From contig NZ_JFHN01000066.1 of NCBI RefSeq assembly GCF_000590885.1, forward strand, positions 1 through 64,000: a stretch of DNA of 64,000 nucleotides. Direction: 5' to 3'. The DNA comes from Erwinia mallotivora (GTDB lineage: Bacteria; Pseudomonadota; Gammaproteobacteria; Enterobacterales; Enterobacteriaceae). Position 1 is the stretch's first letter; every line of letters starts with the position of its first letter. The position numbers and the translations under genes are program-made. Under the pieces are notes generated by a model. The model saw nothing but the letters and a program-made list of their open reading frames with translations, had not been told where the DNA came from and ran no database searches. Shown piece by piece: positions 26,331 through 35,718 of this stretch.

Positions 26331-27650
26331 CTACAATTCCAGCCCTGCACGATATTGTCCCCATTTCAGCACCGAGTTTACGCCGACCGACAAAAACGGC
26401 TGCGGCGGCGTTTTATTTGGCCCCGGAGACGCGCAGAGAAAATTGATTAACTCATTGTTTTCACCGGCAATCATATCCGCCAGCAGTTTACCGGTGGCCG
26501 TGCCGCGGGTGATCCCCAGCCCGTTACAGCACAGCGCCCCATAGACGTTCGGTGCCAGCTGGCCGAAGAAACCTTCGTGATTTTCTGACAGGCAGATTGC
26601 CCCACTCCAGGAGTATTCAAAATCGACATGATTAAGCGTTGGGAAGCGCCGCTCAAAGGACTTGCGATGTCTGGCAATAAAGCTCTTCAGATGATAGTCA
26701 CGCGGGCGGCCATCCGGGTGGAAACTAAAACTGTTGCGCACCAGAATGCGGTTATCGATGGTGCGACGAACGGTACTGCCAAACGGATGCGCGGGAATCA
26801 CCCCCCACACCGGCTTGCCGCCGAGAAAAGCGTGCTCATCGCCACTCAGCGGACGAGTCAGACTGCCGTACAGGAAGGTTGGCAACAAACGCCCGCGCAG
26901 GAAACCAAAGTGTGATGCGAAAGCGTTATTCGCCAGGATCAGCTTATCAGCAGTAATGCTGCCTTTATCATGCACCAGCGTCACTCTGTCGCCATAATGA
27001 ATGGCGGTGATCGGCGTGTACTCGTAGAGCGTTACGTTTGAAGGCAGGCTGTTTGCCAGCCCTTTTACCAACGCTGAAGGCTGGAGCAGGATAGTGCCCG
27101 GAATATAAAGCGCCTGTTTATAGTAGGCAGTACCGATATGATCAGGCAGATCCCTGCCTGCAATCATCTGCGTTTCACGACCCACCTTCTCCAGCCCACG
27201 TCGGTAGGCCTCCAGAATCGCCACCCCTTTTTCACCTACCGCCGCCTGATATTTACCGGATTCGGACATCTGACACTCTATGCCGTGTTCCCTGACGATA
27301 GCGCGCAGATAGTTCTGTCCCAGGGTGTTGAGCTGCAAAATCAGGCTGGCGGTTTTCACATCGCCAATGTAGTCCTTCGCCCCAATATCGTGCGGCACGT
27401 CGATAGCAAAGCCCGCATTGCGTCCGGAAGGGCCGTACCCGACCTCCTGCGCCTCGACCAGCACGATTTCATCGTCGGGGAAGTGATGTGCCATCTGACG
27501 GGCAGCGGCAAGACCGGTCAGCCCGGCACCAACTATGACCCAGCGAGCATGTTTTTGCCCGACATGGGCGGGATGCGGAGTGCGCGATGGACTGGTGTGA
27601 TACCACCCCGGCAGGGCGTCATCAGCAGGAAGTGAAGTGATCTTTTGCAC
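26331..27650 (-). CDS. FAD-dependent amine/amino-acid oxidoreductase (PuuB-like)
   Basis: A 439-residue protein of the DAO (D-amino-acid oxidase/GlpD) family. The FAD-binding site is clear: RWVIVGAGLTGLAAARQM at about 36-53, with Glu at the end of the second strand (IVLVEAQEVGYGPSGRNAGF). The GPSGRNAGF segment and the overall length resemble gamma-glutamylputrescine oxidase PuuB and related amine oxidases. Regulator and partner genes (GntR, ALDH, DapA-like) suggest oxidation of an amine or imino acid to an aldehyde or imine. Hydroxyproline-type catabolism also pairs DAO, DapA-like and ALDH enzymes, but no epimerase is present. A putative GntR site lies 108 bases upstream. Confidence 0.85.
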   Translation of the reverse strand: MQKITSLPADDALPGWYHTSPSRTPHPAHVGQKHARWVIVGAGLTGLAAARQMAHHFPDDEIVLVEAQEVGYGPSGRNAGFAIDVPHDIGAKDYIGDVKTASLILQLNTLGQNYLRAIVREHGIECQMSESGKYQAAVGEKGVAILEAYRRGLEKVGRETQMIAGRDLPDHIGTAYYKQALYIPGTILLQPSALVKGLANSLPSNVTLYEYTPITAIHYGDRVTLVHDKGSITADKLILANNAFASHFGFLRGRLLPTFLYGSLTRPLSGDEHAFLGGKPVWGVIPAHPFGSTVRRTIDNRILVRNSFSFHPDGRPRDYHLKSFIARHRKSFERRFPTLNHVDFEYSWSGAICLSENHEGFFGQLAPNVYGALCCNGLGITRGTATGKLLADMIAGENNELINFLCASPGPNKTPPQPFLSVGVNSVLKWGQYRAGLEL

Positions 27651-27757
27651 GTTATTTTACTCCGGTACGCTGCCATTTTTACTGTGGTTTGCTTGTGCTT
27701 TTCCAGGCGAAAAGCGTTGCCGGAATGATGTTAGCCAGGATGAAAACAGGAATATGT

Positions 27758-27778
27758 GATGAATATCTAATGTATACA
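27758..27778 (-). promoter_or_regulatory. Putative GntR operator upstream of the FAD oxidase gene
   Basis: GATGAATAT, four variable bases, TGTATACA. The identical arrangement occurs at 31476-31496 before the DapA-like gene, at nearly the same distance (108 and 101 bases) from the start codon and in the same orientation. TGTATACA is itself a palindrome of the kind bound by FadR/FCD-type GntR regulators; the regulator gene lies next door. Confidence 0.6.
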
Positions 27779-27908
27779 AGAAGTATAAATTTAGTTAATT
27801 TTATGTTAAAACAGGCGAGCAAAAGCCCCCGTACGAGCGGCGATATGATGTGTTCTGGCGCAGAAATGACCTGCCAGCGGACGCCGGCAGGCGTCCCCTC
27901 AGGCGAGG

Positions 27909-28598
27909 TTATTCAGATGACCGGACAGGGTCATCCGCTTTAAGTCCTTCAGGGGCAATAAATATCTCCATGTTCTCCCGCGACAGCGACCAGTGTTCAA
28001 AAACCAGCTCCACCACTGCCTGCTCGTCACGCGCTTCCAGTGCGGCGATAAACGCATCGTGATGATCGGCCGCCAGCGCCAGACGCCGCGCCATGTCATC
28101 ATTCTGCGGTCGGAAAAAAGTGTGACCTATGCGACAGTGGTCAATCAGCAAACGGCCAAGGCTCGGCTGCAAATAAGGGTTTGCCGCCATCTCGCCCATA
28201 ATTTCGTGAAAGCGGTTATTTTCCAGCGCCAGCGCTTCTGCGTCCTTGCTGAGCATCGCTTTGCGAAAACGCTTTTGCGTCTCTTTCAGCCCCTTTAACT
28301 GCGCTGGCTTGTAATGCTGCACCGCCAGTCGTCCGGTGGCCGCGTAAACCATTGGGGCCACCAGGAAGAAATTACGCAGCGTCCCATGGCTCAGGGGGAT
28401 CACCCGGACACCACGCTTTTCCACAATCTCAAGGTATCCTTCACCAGCCAGCCGCTGAAAGACTTCGCGCACCGGCGTCCGTGACAGCCCGTATTGCGCG
28501 GTCAGACTGGCTTCATCCAGCAGCTCATCCGGAGCCAGCGCCATCGTTAAGATGTGTCGCTTGAGATCCTCATACAGCGCTGCCTTCCCCGTTCTCAT
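27909..28598 (-). CDS. GntR-family regulator (FCD/FadR subfamily)
   Basis: A 229-residue regulator. The N-terminal winged helix reads LYEDLKRHILTMALAPDELLDEASLTAQYGLSRTPVREVFQRLAGEGYLEIVEKRGVRV (about 8-66), followed by a helical FCD ligand-binding domain with the metal-binding Asp/His pattern (ENNRFHEIMGE, HHDAFIAAL, VFEHW). Such proteins usually repress a catabolic operon until its substrate binds. It sits between the FAD oxidase gene and the ALDH/DapA-like operon, and the shared motifs upstream of both mark its likely targets. A GGAGGCGG site stands before the ATG. Confidence 0.92.
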   Translation of the reverse strand: MRTGKAALYEDLKRHILTMALAPDELLDEASLTAQYGLSRTPVREVFQRLAGEGYLEIVEKRGVRVIPLSHGTLRNFFLVAPMVYAATGRLAVQHYKPAQLKGLKETQKRFRKAMLSKDAEALALENNRFHEIMGEMAANPYLQPSLGRLLIDHCRIGHTFFRPQNDDMARRLALAADHHDAFIAALEARDEQAVVELVFEHWSLSRENMEIFIAPEGLKADDPVRSSE

Positions 28599-28680
28599 TA
28601 CCGCCTCCTGAATGTCGACCTGATATGCTGCTTAACCTACAGATAAAGGTGCACTACAGCAAAAATATCAGGCGCAGGGA

Positions 28681-28986
28681 TCACGCTCTGCACATCTCTC
28701 TGGCGGTCTGGTAAATCATTATCAGGACGGGTTCCACATCCCGGTCGGGCGGATGGCGCAGTATTTCTCCGCGCAGCCAGACAATTTCACTGCTGGCGCG
28801 CTGCTGAAAAGCGGTATTTTGCCCGGCATTTTTCAGCCACTTCATAATAAAGGCATTTTTCTGCCGCCCTGAAGCAATGCGGCCCTGCTTTCTTCTGATA
28901 CTTAACGCCGCCAGAAGACAGAAATAGAAATGCGTTCTGTCTTCCAGGTCGTCAAAGAGGGCTTCAGGCGTCATCTTCAGTAACAT
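28681..28986 (-). CDS. Small hypothetical protein coupled to the aldehyde dehydrogenase gene
   Basis: A roughly 101-residue frame that overlaps the end of the aldehyde dehydrogenase gene by about 23 bases. The translation (MTPEALFDDLEDRTHFYFCLLAALSIRRKQ...) is rich in charged and hydrophobic residues in helical spacing, and looks like a protein more than a shadow. A start by re-initiation is likely, since no ribosome-binding site is obvious; ATGs at 28986 and 28974 are both possible. Family unknown. Confidence 0.5.
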   Translation of the reverse strand: MLLKMTPEALFDDLEDRTHFYFCLLAALSIRRKQGRIASGRQKNAFIMKWLKNAGQNTAFQQRASSEIVWLRGEILRHPPDRDVEPVLIMIYQTAREMCRA

Positions 28987-30463
28987 CAATCCAGATGGTC
29001 TTCAGCTCGGTGTACTGGTCGAGCGCGAACACCGATTTATCACGCCCGCCAAAGCCGGACTGCTTATAGCCGCCAAAAGGCGTTGTTGCATCGCCTTCAC
29101 CAAAGCAGTTAACGGTGACAGTACCGGCGCGAACAGCGCGCGATACGCGAATGGCACGACTGAGTTTGCCGGTATAGACCGACGCGGCCAGCCCATAGGG
29201 GGTGTCGTTCGCCAGGGCAATGGCTTCGGCTTCGGTTTTAAACGGAGTGACACAGAGCACCGGTCCGAAAATCTCTTCCCTGAACAGGGCGATTTCAGGC
29301 ATGACGTCATCGATAATCGTAGGTTGCACGTAAGCGCCCCGCTCCGTGTCGCCACCGTGCAGCACCCGCAGCCCCTCCTGACGCGCCATGTCGAGGTAAC
29401 CACTCACCTTACTGAAGTGTTCCGGCGAAACCATCGTGCCAAGCCGGTTGTTCGGGTCGAGTGGATCGCCCAGCGTCCAGTTGCCAATCTGCTTTGCCAT
29501 CTCCGCCAGCAACGCCTCTTTCACCTCTTCCTGCACCAGCAAACGTGAGGTGGCAGAGCAGTTCTCGCCCATGTTCCAGAACGCACCGTTAAGGACATGT
29601 CCGGCGACTGCGGCTAAATCATCGGCATCGTTAAACACCAGCGCCGGGTTTTTTCCGCCGCACTCCAGCACCACCTTTTTAAGATTGGACTCCGCCGCGT
29701 AGTGCAGGAAACGACGTCCGGTGACCGTGGAGCCGGTGAAGCTGACCATATCAATATCCGGATGCAAACCAATCGGTTCGCCCACCTCTTTTCCGGTTCC
29801 GGTGACAACATTCAGTACGCCCGCCGGCACCCCCGCAGCAAACGCCAGTTCCGCCACGCGCAGCGAGGTCAGCGAGGTCTGCTCTGCTGGCTTGACCACC
29901 AATGAACAGCCTGCCGCCAGCGCGGGGCCAATTTTCCAGGCGAGCATCAGCAGCGGAAAATTCCAGGGCAGGACGCAGCCCACCACCCCAATCGGCTCAC
30001 GCACCACCAGCGCCAGCGCCTGACCAGCCGGTGCCGTGTGATCGTATAGCTTGTCGATGGCTTCCGCGTGCCATTTCAGGACATGGATAGTCTCTGGCAC
30101 GTCCACCGCCAGACATTCGCTGACCGGCTTACCGCTGTCGAGGCTTTCCAGCACCGCCAGTGACTCCAGCTCCTGCTCCATCAGGGCCGCCAGCTTAAGC
30201 AGCACCGCTTTACGTTCCCCCGGAGCCCGCTTGCTCCAGCTGCCCGATTCAAAGGCCTTACGTGCCGCGCTCACCGCCGCGTTAACGTCCAAGGCATCAC
30301 AGGCGGCAATATTGACGATGGCCTCACCGGTAGCCGGGTTGCGGGTCGTCAGGGTTTTACCGTTAAGCGCGGCGGCAAAATGACCGTTAATAAACGCCTT
30401 GTCAGGAAACGAAAGGTCATGCGCAAGGCGCGTGACGTCATTAAGCGTCTGAAGCTGTTTCAT
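28964..30463 (-). CDS. NAD(P)-dependent aldehyde dehydrogenase (PuuC/BetB-like)
   Basis: A 499-residue ALDH-superfamily enzyme oxidising an aldehyde to the acid. Motifs: cofactor-binding PWNFPLLMLAWKIGPALAAGC and FTGST, catalytic Glu in VLECGGKNP (about 268), catalytic Cys in NMGENCSATSRL (about 302), and the C-terminal PFGGYKQSGFGGRDKS. Closest in character to gamma-glutamyl-aminobutyraldehyde and betaine-aldehyde dehydrogenases. It follows the DapA-like gene after 9 bases and is in one operon with it, so it probably oxidises the aldehyde or semialdehyde formed by the DapA-like enzyme or the FAD oxidase. Confidence 0.92.
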   Translation of the reverse strand: MKQLQTLNDVTRLAHDLSFPDKAFINGHFAAALNGKTLTTRNPATGEAIVNIAACDALDVNAAVSAARKAFESGSWSKRAPGERKAVLLKLAALMEQELESLAVLESLDSGKPVSECLAVDVPETIHVLKWHAEAIDKLYDHTAPAGQALALVVREPIGVVGCVLPWNFPLLMLAWKIGPALAAGCSLVVKPAEQTSLTSLRVAELAFAAGVPAGVLNVVTGTGKEVGEPIGLHPDIDMVSFTGSTVTGRRFLHYAAESNLKKVVLECGGKNPALVFNDADDLAAVAGHVLNGAFWNMGENCSATSRLLVQEEVKEALLAEMAKQIGNWTLGDPLDPNNRLGTMVSPEHFSKVSGYLDMARQEGLRVLHGGDTERGAYVQPTIIDDVMPEIALFREEIFGPVLCVTPFKTEAEAIALANDTPYGLAASVYTGKLSRAIRVSRAVRAGTVTVNCFGEGDATTPFGGYKQSGFGGRDKSVFALDQYTELKTIWIDVTEDDA

Positions 30464-30472
30464 TCTGCCCCC

Positions 30473-31375
30473 TTATCCTGCTGTGACCTTAGCCACGTTG
30501 CGTTTTACATCGGCAATCGTCGCTTTCAGCTGGGCTTGCTCTTCTTCATTCAGGCCGTGCAGCGGCGCACGAACCTGACCGCAGCTCAGGCCATTCAGCT
30601 CACAGCCATAGCGGATGGATTGCACAAATTTGCCACCATCAAGGAAGTTCATCAGCGGCATCATCGCAGCCATGATCTTACGTCCCTTTGCAAAGTCCTT
30701 TTCCACCACGCAGGCTTCATACAGCGCCACATGTTCGCGTGGAATAAAGTTTGAACCGGCACACACCCAGCTACGCGCTCCCCACGCGAAGAACTCCAGC
30801 GCCTGGTCATCCCAGCCGCAGGAGAGTGCAATATTGGGAAATTTGCAGGCCAGCAGATGCAAATTATTGAAATCACCCGAGCTTTCTTTAATGGCAACCA
30901 CGTTTGACGAGCGGCTCACCTGCTGAAAGTAGGTTTCACCCATGGCGATCCCCATCCGGCCCGGATAGTTGTAAAGCATGATCGGCAGCTGCGCGGCTTT
31001 ATCTATCGTCAGCGCATGATGGGCGTTTTCCAGTTCGGTGGGCAGCGCGTAGGGCGGTGAAGTGACCAGGATCGCATCGGCTTTGATTTCGCGCGAATGC
31101 TTCGCGTAGTCCACCGCGTCTTCAGTGCGGATGGCCCCCGTACCGACGATCAGCGGCAGACGGTTGCCAATCACCTGACGCGCATGTTCAGCAAGTGCCT
31201 TACGCTCTTCCGGGCTCTGGGCGTAGTATTCTCCCGTCGAACCACCAATAATGATGCCGTGCACACGGCCTTCAATCAGGGACTCCAGTACATCGGCAAA
31301 GCGAGCGAAATCAATGCTGCCATCGGCTGCGTAAGGGGTAATTGCGGGGGTGTAGATACCATCAAATGTCAACAC
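30473..31375 (-). CDS. DapA-family aldolase/hydratase (DHDPS-like)
   Basis: A 300-residue TIM-barrel protein of the dihydrodipicolinate synthase/N-acetylneuraminate lyase superfamily. Seen: substrate-carboxylate loop GGSTGEYYAQS (44-54), catalytic Tyr in MLYNYPGRMGI (about 134) and Schiff-base Lys in VVAIKESSGD (about 162). It is not the housekeeping DapA (GGTTGES replaced by GGSTGEY). Family members cleave or dehydrate keto acids, including 1-pyrroline-4-hydroxy-2-carboxylate deaminase and ketodeoxy-sugar-acid lyases. First gene of the operon with ALDH; a putative GntR site lies 101 bases upstream. Confidence 0.9.
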   Translation of the reverse strand: MLTFDGIYTPAITPYAADGSIDFARFADVLESLIEGRVHGIIIGGSTGEYYAQSPEERKALAEHARQVIGNRLPLIVGTGAIRTEDAVDYAKHSREIKADAILVTSPPYALPTELENAHHALTIDKAAQLPIMLYNYPGRMGIAMGETYFQQVSRSSNVVAIKESSGDFNNLHLLACKFPNIALSCGWDDQALEFFAWGARSWVCAGSNFIPREHVALYEACVVEKDFAKGRKIMAAMMPLMNFLDGGKFVQSIRYGCELNGLSCGQVRAPLHGLNEEEQAQLKATIADVKRNVAKVTAG

Positions 31376-31475
31376 GATAACCTCCAGGGAAATTCACAAC
31401 CATCAGTGTCTGTTCAGCAGCCCGGCAGACTGCGATTTGTTAAAAATTTGCACACGGAGGCGAAAGAGGTCAATG

Positions 31476-31496
31476 GATGAATATTTTTTGTATACA
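31476..31496 (-). promoter_or_regulatory. Putative GntR operator upstream of the DapA-like operon
   Basis: GATGAATAT, TTTT, TGTATACA: the same arrangement as at 27758-27778. It sits in the 390-base gap between the DapA-like gene and the divergent YddG-like gene, so it could influence both directions. Confidence 0.6.
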
Positions 31497-31767
31497 GCAG
31501 AAATACAACACAAAGACGCTTAAATAGTAAATTCCTACACGCGCATTAAAATTAATTGTTTTTAATCAATTCATTAAAAAACAATCAACGCCGTATTAAT
31601 TTTCTATATGATTTAAGATAGCGATCACATTCCGGAATTATTGCCCCGAAAGACGTATTTACAGCGCCCATGCGCAGGCATAGTTTTAAGGCGATATTTA
31701 ACCAGTTATTAACAGTTCCACAGCCGATGAGCCGGTGGTTAACAACATTCAGACAGAGGTGCAGGGT

Positions 31768-32685
31768 ATGCCCCAGAATAAAGCGACACTCATCGGACTG
31801 ATAGCTATCCTGCTGTGGAGCGCAATCGTTGGGTTAATCAAAAGCGTGAGCGAAGGCTTTGGCCCGGTAGCAGGCGCTGCGTTGATCTACACCTGTAGCG
31901 CCATTCTGCTGCTGTTCACCGTTGGCTTTCCGAAGCTGCGGCAGTTTCCGTCAGGCTACCTGTTTTTCGGCAGCCTCCTGTTTGTGAGTTACGAACTCTG
32001 TCTGTCGCTGTCGCTGGGCTTCACCCACTCGGGCCGTCAGGCAATCGAAGTCGGAATGGTAAATTATCTCTGGCCCGCGATGACAATTTTGCTGGCGGTG
32101 GTGGTCAACCGCCAGAAGACCAGCCCGCTTATTATTCCGGGAATGCTGTTATCCGTGGCGGGAATATGTCTGGTGCTGGGCGGCGAGCGCGGTTTCTCAT
32201 TTAATGAGATGACCAGCAATATAATGGAAAACCCGCTCAGCTTCGGCCTCGCACTGAGTGGCGCTGTTATTTGGGCAATTTATTGCGTGGTGACAAAAAT
32301 TATTGCCAAAGGGAATAATGGCATCACGCTGTTCTTTATTTTAACCGCCCTGACATTATGGATAAAATATCTGACATCCCCGCAGCCAGAGTTTGTTCTC
32401 TCCTGGCATACATGGCTTAGCCTGGCACTGGCTGCCATTGCCATGGGCTTTGGCTACGCGGCATGGAATGTGGGTATTTTACATGGCAATGTGACCGTGC
32501 TGGCTGCCGCCTCCTATTTTATTCCCATTATCTCGGCGCTGCTGGCGGCCTTTATCCTGAACTCGCATCTGACGCTCTCATTCTGGCAGGGCACTGCGAT
32601 GGTGAGTCTGGGCTCGCTGATCTGTTGGTGGTCTACCCGCAGCATAGCGCCAAAAAAATTACCGGCAATAAATCAAAGTAAGTAA
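31768..32685 (+). CDS. yddG: YddG-like DMT-family exporter
   Basis: A 305-residue membrane protein with ten hydrophobic segments in two EamA repeats. The opening MPQNKATLIGLIAILLWSAIVGLIKSVSEGFGPVAGAALIYT is close to E. coli YddG, an exporter of aromatic amino acids and other small compounds. The frame extends to GTG at 31735, but the ATG at 31768, with GAGGTGCAGGG in front, matches the family start. It is divergent from the DapA-like operon, so in this setting it might export an intermediate or a substrate analogue. The 3' third is more AT-rich than the 5' part. Confidence 0.85.
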   Translation: MPQNKATLIGLIAILLWSAIVGLIKSVSEGFGPVAGAALIYTCSAILLLFTVGFPKLRQFPSGYLFFGSLLFVSYELCLSLSLGFTHSGRQAIEVGMVNYLWPAMTILLAVVVNRQKTSPLIIPGMLLSVAGICLVLGGERGFSFNEMTSNIMENPLSFGLALSGAVIWAIYCVVTKIIAKGNNGITLFFILTALTLWIKYLTSPQPEFVLSWHTWLSLALAAIAMGFGYAAWNVGILHGNVTVLAAASYFIPIISALLAAFILNSHLTLSFWQGTAMVSLGSLICWWSTRSIAPKKLPAINQSK

Positions 32686-32958
32686 ATACCAGATAATAAA
32701 AACATCTTACCCGCCTGCCCTGTACCAGAGGAGTCGTTGTTATGAATCAGCAGAAATAACAGAAATTACTCTCTATTAATTTTTCGGCATCGCTTTATCT
32801 GCTCTGGATAATGCTCTGACGATCTTACCTGACCTATATTAATTCCGTGATCGTTAAATTAACGGTACGGGTTTCGTCTGCCTGCAATACGCCTTTGTGG
32901 CTAATAAGGCCGGTTACCCCTGTTAATTTAACATCATCGGGGAAAGACAGGAGTTATC

Positions 32959-34344
32959 ATGTCAAATACGCTTTCTGTAGAAGACCTTCCACTTAACCGC
33001 TTCCATCGATTGCTGACCGTGCGTTCAGGCGGGGGATCTTTTGTCGACGGTTATGTGCTGAGTATCATCGGTATCGCCATGATGCAGGTTTCCCCTGCTC
33101 TGGGCCTCAACGCATTCTGGCAGGGCCTGATTGCCGCTTCGGCATTAATCGGCATCTTCTTCGGCGGCTTTATTGGCGGTGCGTTAACTGACCGTCTTGG
33201 GCGACGCCTGCTTTATTTCGTTGGCCCGACCCTGTTCATTGTCTGCTCACTGGCGCAGTATTGGGTGCAGAGCGGCGAAATGCTGTTTGCCCTGCGCTTT
33301 ATGAACGGCGTGGCGGTGGGGATTGAATATCCGGTAGCCACCGCCTTCCTGGTGGAGTTTTTGCCGAAGAAAAATCGCGGGCCCTGTCTCGCCACGCTCA
33401 CCATCTTATGGTTCGCGGGGGCCGCCGCAGCTTACCTGACCGGTGAAACGATTCTCAATGTTGCCGGCTCTGACGCCTGGCGTCTGACACTGGCCAGCAC
33501 TGCCGTCATTGGCATCCTGCTGTTCATTGTGCGTATGGGCACCCCCGAGTCCCCACGCTGGTTGATAAGTAAAGGCCGCCACGCTGAGGCCGAAGCCATT
33601 ATCCGCCGCGTTTACGGCCCGGAGTTTGGCCTGGACAATCTGCCGGTTCAGACCGAGAGCAAAAATCTCTCCTTTGCCAACCTGCTCCATTCCGGCTACG
33701 GCAGGCGCATGGCATTTGTCACGGTCTTCTGGACCTGCTCCGTCATTCCGGTATTTGCGGTCTACGCCTTTGCGCCAAAAGTGCTGGATGCGCTACATCT
33801 AAGCGGCCGCTGGGCTTCCTGGGGTTCGGTAAGCATCACCCTGCTGTTCGTGATCGGCTGCATTATTGCCACCCGCCTGATCAATACTCTGGGGCGTCGT
33901 AAGCTACTGCTGCACAGCTTCCTGTGGTCTGGTCTGGCATTGCTGCTGTTAGGTTTGCTGCGTGACGGCCCCTCTTTGTTAATCCTGCTGATGTTTGGAC
34001 TGTACGCGCTGTTTATTGGCGGTGCTCAGGTGTTGCAGTTGGTCTACCCGAACGAGATTTTCCCAACGGAGATCCGCGCCGGTGCGGTGGGCGTGGGCAC
34101 CTCGCTGTCGCGTATTGGTGCGGCGGTGGGGACATGGCTGGTGCCCGTTTCGTTGCAAAATATCGGCATCGGCCCGACGATGTATATTGCAGCGGCAATC
34201 ACCTTCTTTGGTCTGGCCGTCTCCTGGTTGCTGGCCCCGGAAACCAACGCCCGTAGCCTGGAAGATGCCTCTTCGCTGGATCACCAGCCACCAGCGGAAA
34301 AAGCTGCTGTACGGACGGTGCTGCCCAAACGACACAGTCTGTGA
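32959..34344 (+). CDS. MFS transporter of the sugar/aromatic-acid symporter type
   Basis: A 461-residue protein with twelve hydrophobic segments. Family motifs: GGALTDRLGRRLLYF between helices 2 and 3, RFMNGVAVGIEYPVA in helix 4, TPESPRWLISKGRHAEAE after helix 6, and PNEIFPTEIRAGAVGVGTS in helix 10. Such proteins import sugars, aromatic acids or other organic acids with protons. An ACAGGAGTT site lies before the ATG. It stands 270 bases after the YddG gene and converges with the GlxA-type regulator gene, with a shared terminator. The 270-base gap before it holds only a five-codon frame at 32,742 and AT-rich sequence. Confidence 0.9.
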   Translation: MSNTLSVEDLPLNRFHRLLTVRSGGGSFVDGYVLSIIGIAMMQVSPALGLNAFWQGLIAASALIGIFFGGFIGGALTDRLGRRLLYFVGPTLFIVCSLAQYWVQSGEMLFALRFMNGVAVGIEYPVATAFLVEFLPKKNRGPCLATLTILWFAGAAAAYLTGETILNVAGSDAWRLTLASTAVIGILLFIVRMGTPESPRWLISKGRHAEAEAIIRRVYGPEFGLDNLPVQTESKNLSFANLLHSGYGRRMAFVTVFWTCSVIPVFAVYAFAPKVLDALHLSGRWASWGSVSITLLFVIGCIIATRLINTLGRRKLLLHSFLWSGLALLLLGLLRDGPSLLILLMFGLYALFIGGAQVLQLVYPNEIFPTEIRAGAVGVGTSLSRIGAAVGTWLVPVSLQNIGIGPTMYIAAAITFFGLAVSWLLAPETNARSLEDASSLDHQPPAEKAAVRTVLPKRHSL

Positions 34345-34348
34345 GACG

Positions 34349-34375
34349 AAAAGGGCGACGGGATGTCGCCCTTTT
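34349..34375. terminator. Bidirectional terminator between MFS and GlxA-type genes
   Basis: AAAAGGGCGAC pairs perfectly with GTCGCCCTTTT around GGGAT. A-run and T-run on either side let it serve both convergent genes; it abuts the stop codon of the regulator. Confidence 0.9.
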
Positions 34376-35389
34376 CTATTCCCTGATCAGTTTTTCGACT
34401 TCCCTGCGCCGTTTACGAAATGAGCTGGGCGTTTCGCCATACTGTTTGCGAAACCATGAAATCAGATGTGATGCATCTGAAAATCCGGTTGCGCTGGCGA
34501 TGGCATTAATGCTGTTACCTGAATCCGCCATCAGCTTGCGTGCCTGCTCAAGGCGCATATTGCGCCAGTAAACCGACGCCGAATGGCCGGTGCAGCGGGT
34601 AAACATCAGATTCAACTGGCGGAAGGTCGCACCGGCAAAATCCGCAACTTCCGCCAGAGGGATCGGTGAATCAAGATGGTCTTTCATAAAGCCAATCACT
34701 TTACTGACCAGCGCATTTTCATAGACGTCGGGCGCGTTGAGCGTACTTCGCTGCTTAGCCTTGCCTGTGGGTTGCGGAGTATCGTCAACCAACAGATATT
34801 TCAGCACTTTTTGCGAGCGCACCGCCCCGCAGTGCTGGCGAATCAAATCCGCAGCCAGATCAATCGCCGTCCCTCCCGGGCAGGAGATGATCCCGCCATC
34901 TTTTATATAGGTTTTGTCGATAACCGGAATGGCTTGCGGAAAACGCAGACGAAATTCATCGCGGGTGGTGAAGTGGATAGCACAGTAGCGTCCATCCAGC
35001 AGACCGGCGTTTCCCACCACAAATGCCCCGCTACACAGGGTGATGATCGGGATATTACGCGCATGCAGTTCACGCAGTGCCTGCAACAACCATTCTGGCG
35101 GATCCCGCGTCTCTTCAAGCAACCCGCCCGCCACGATGAAGTAGTCCCAGGATTTAGTAAAATCCAGCGTTGCCGTAGGTGAAACGGGCAATCCACAGCT
35201 GGCGATAACCGGCCGGTCATCACAGGTCATCCACTCCCAGCGGCAAAAAATCTGTCGGCTGGAGAAAGATTCGTCAGCCGCAAAGCGCAAAGACTCCACC
35301 AGCCCGGCGACAGAGGCAAGCGTGAACTGGCGCATCAGCAAAAAGCCAATCGTTAAATCAGGTTTTGGCTCAGGGTGATTTATCGGCAT
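34376..35389 (-). CDS. GlxA-family transcriptional regulator (PfpI-like plus AraC HTH)
   Basis: A 337-residue protein. The N-terminal 190 residues form a DJ-1/PfpI-like domain with the elbow ITLCSGAFVVGNAGLLDG; Cys stands at the nucleophile-elbow position, but GlxA regulators use the fold for sensing. The C-terminal 110 residues are an AraC/XylS double helix-turn-helix (PIPLAEVADFAGATFRQLNLMF; INAIASATGFSDASHLISWFRKQYG). Regulators of this kind respond to amines and amino-acid derivatives. The convergent MFS gene is a possible target. A short gap upstream (35,390-35,718) contains no gene. Confidence 0.92.
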   Translation of the reverse strand: MPINHPEPKPDLTIGFLLMRQFTLASVAGLVESLRFAADESFSSRQIFCRWEWMTCDDRPVIASCGLPVSPTATLDFTKSWDYFIVAGGLLEETRDPPEWLLQALRELHARNIPIITLCSGAFVVGNAGLLDGRYCAIHFTTRDEFRLRFPQAIPVIDKTYIKDGGIISCPGGTAIDLAADLIRQHCGAVRSQKVLKYLLVDDTPQPTGKAKQRSTLNAPDVYENALVSKVIGFMKDHLDSPIPLAEVADFAGATFRQLNLMFTRCTGHSASVYWRNMRLEQARKLMADSGNSINAIASATGFSDASHLISWFRKQYGETPSSFRKRRREVEKLIRE

Positions 35390-35718
35390 TAATCGGGCTC
35401 CTTTCGTCCATTCGCCATGTCCGGCAGGCTTTTCAGTTGGTTGCTCTGCTGTGTATGTGCCCCTGGGTAAATATCTTTCTGGCAGGCCTGTTCAGACTTC
35501 TGGCTTCAGGATGCGTCGCGCAAAATTACCTTCAATGGGCACCGTCAGTCATCACAGTGGCGACTGACGCCGCTTGTGCATTGAAGATGTCCGGGCTGTT
35601 GTGAGACGCTGAAGTCACATCTGATAAAAATCTGGTTGCCTGATTTTTGTTAAAGAGGTTAATTTATTTAATGGTTTATTACTAACTTGAAAACAATTTT
35701 CTGTCACAGAGAGGAACA

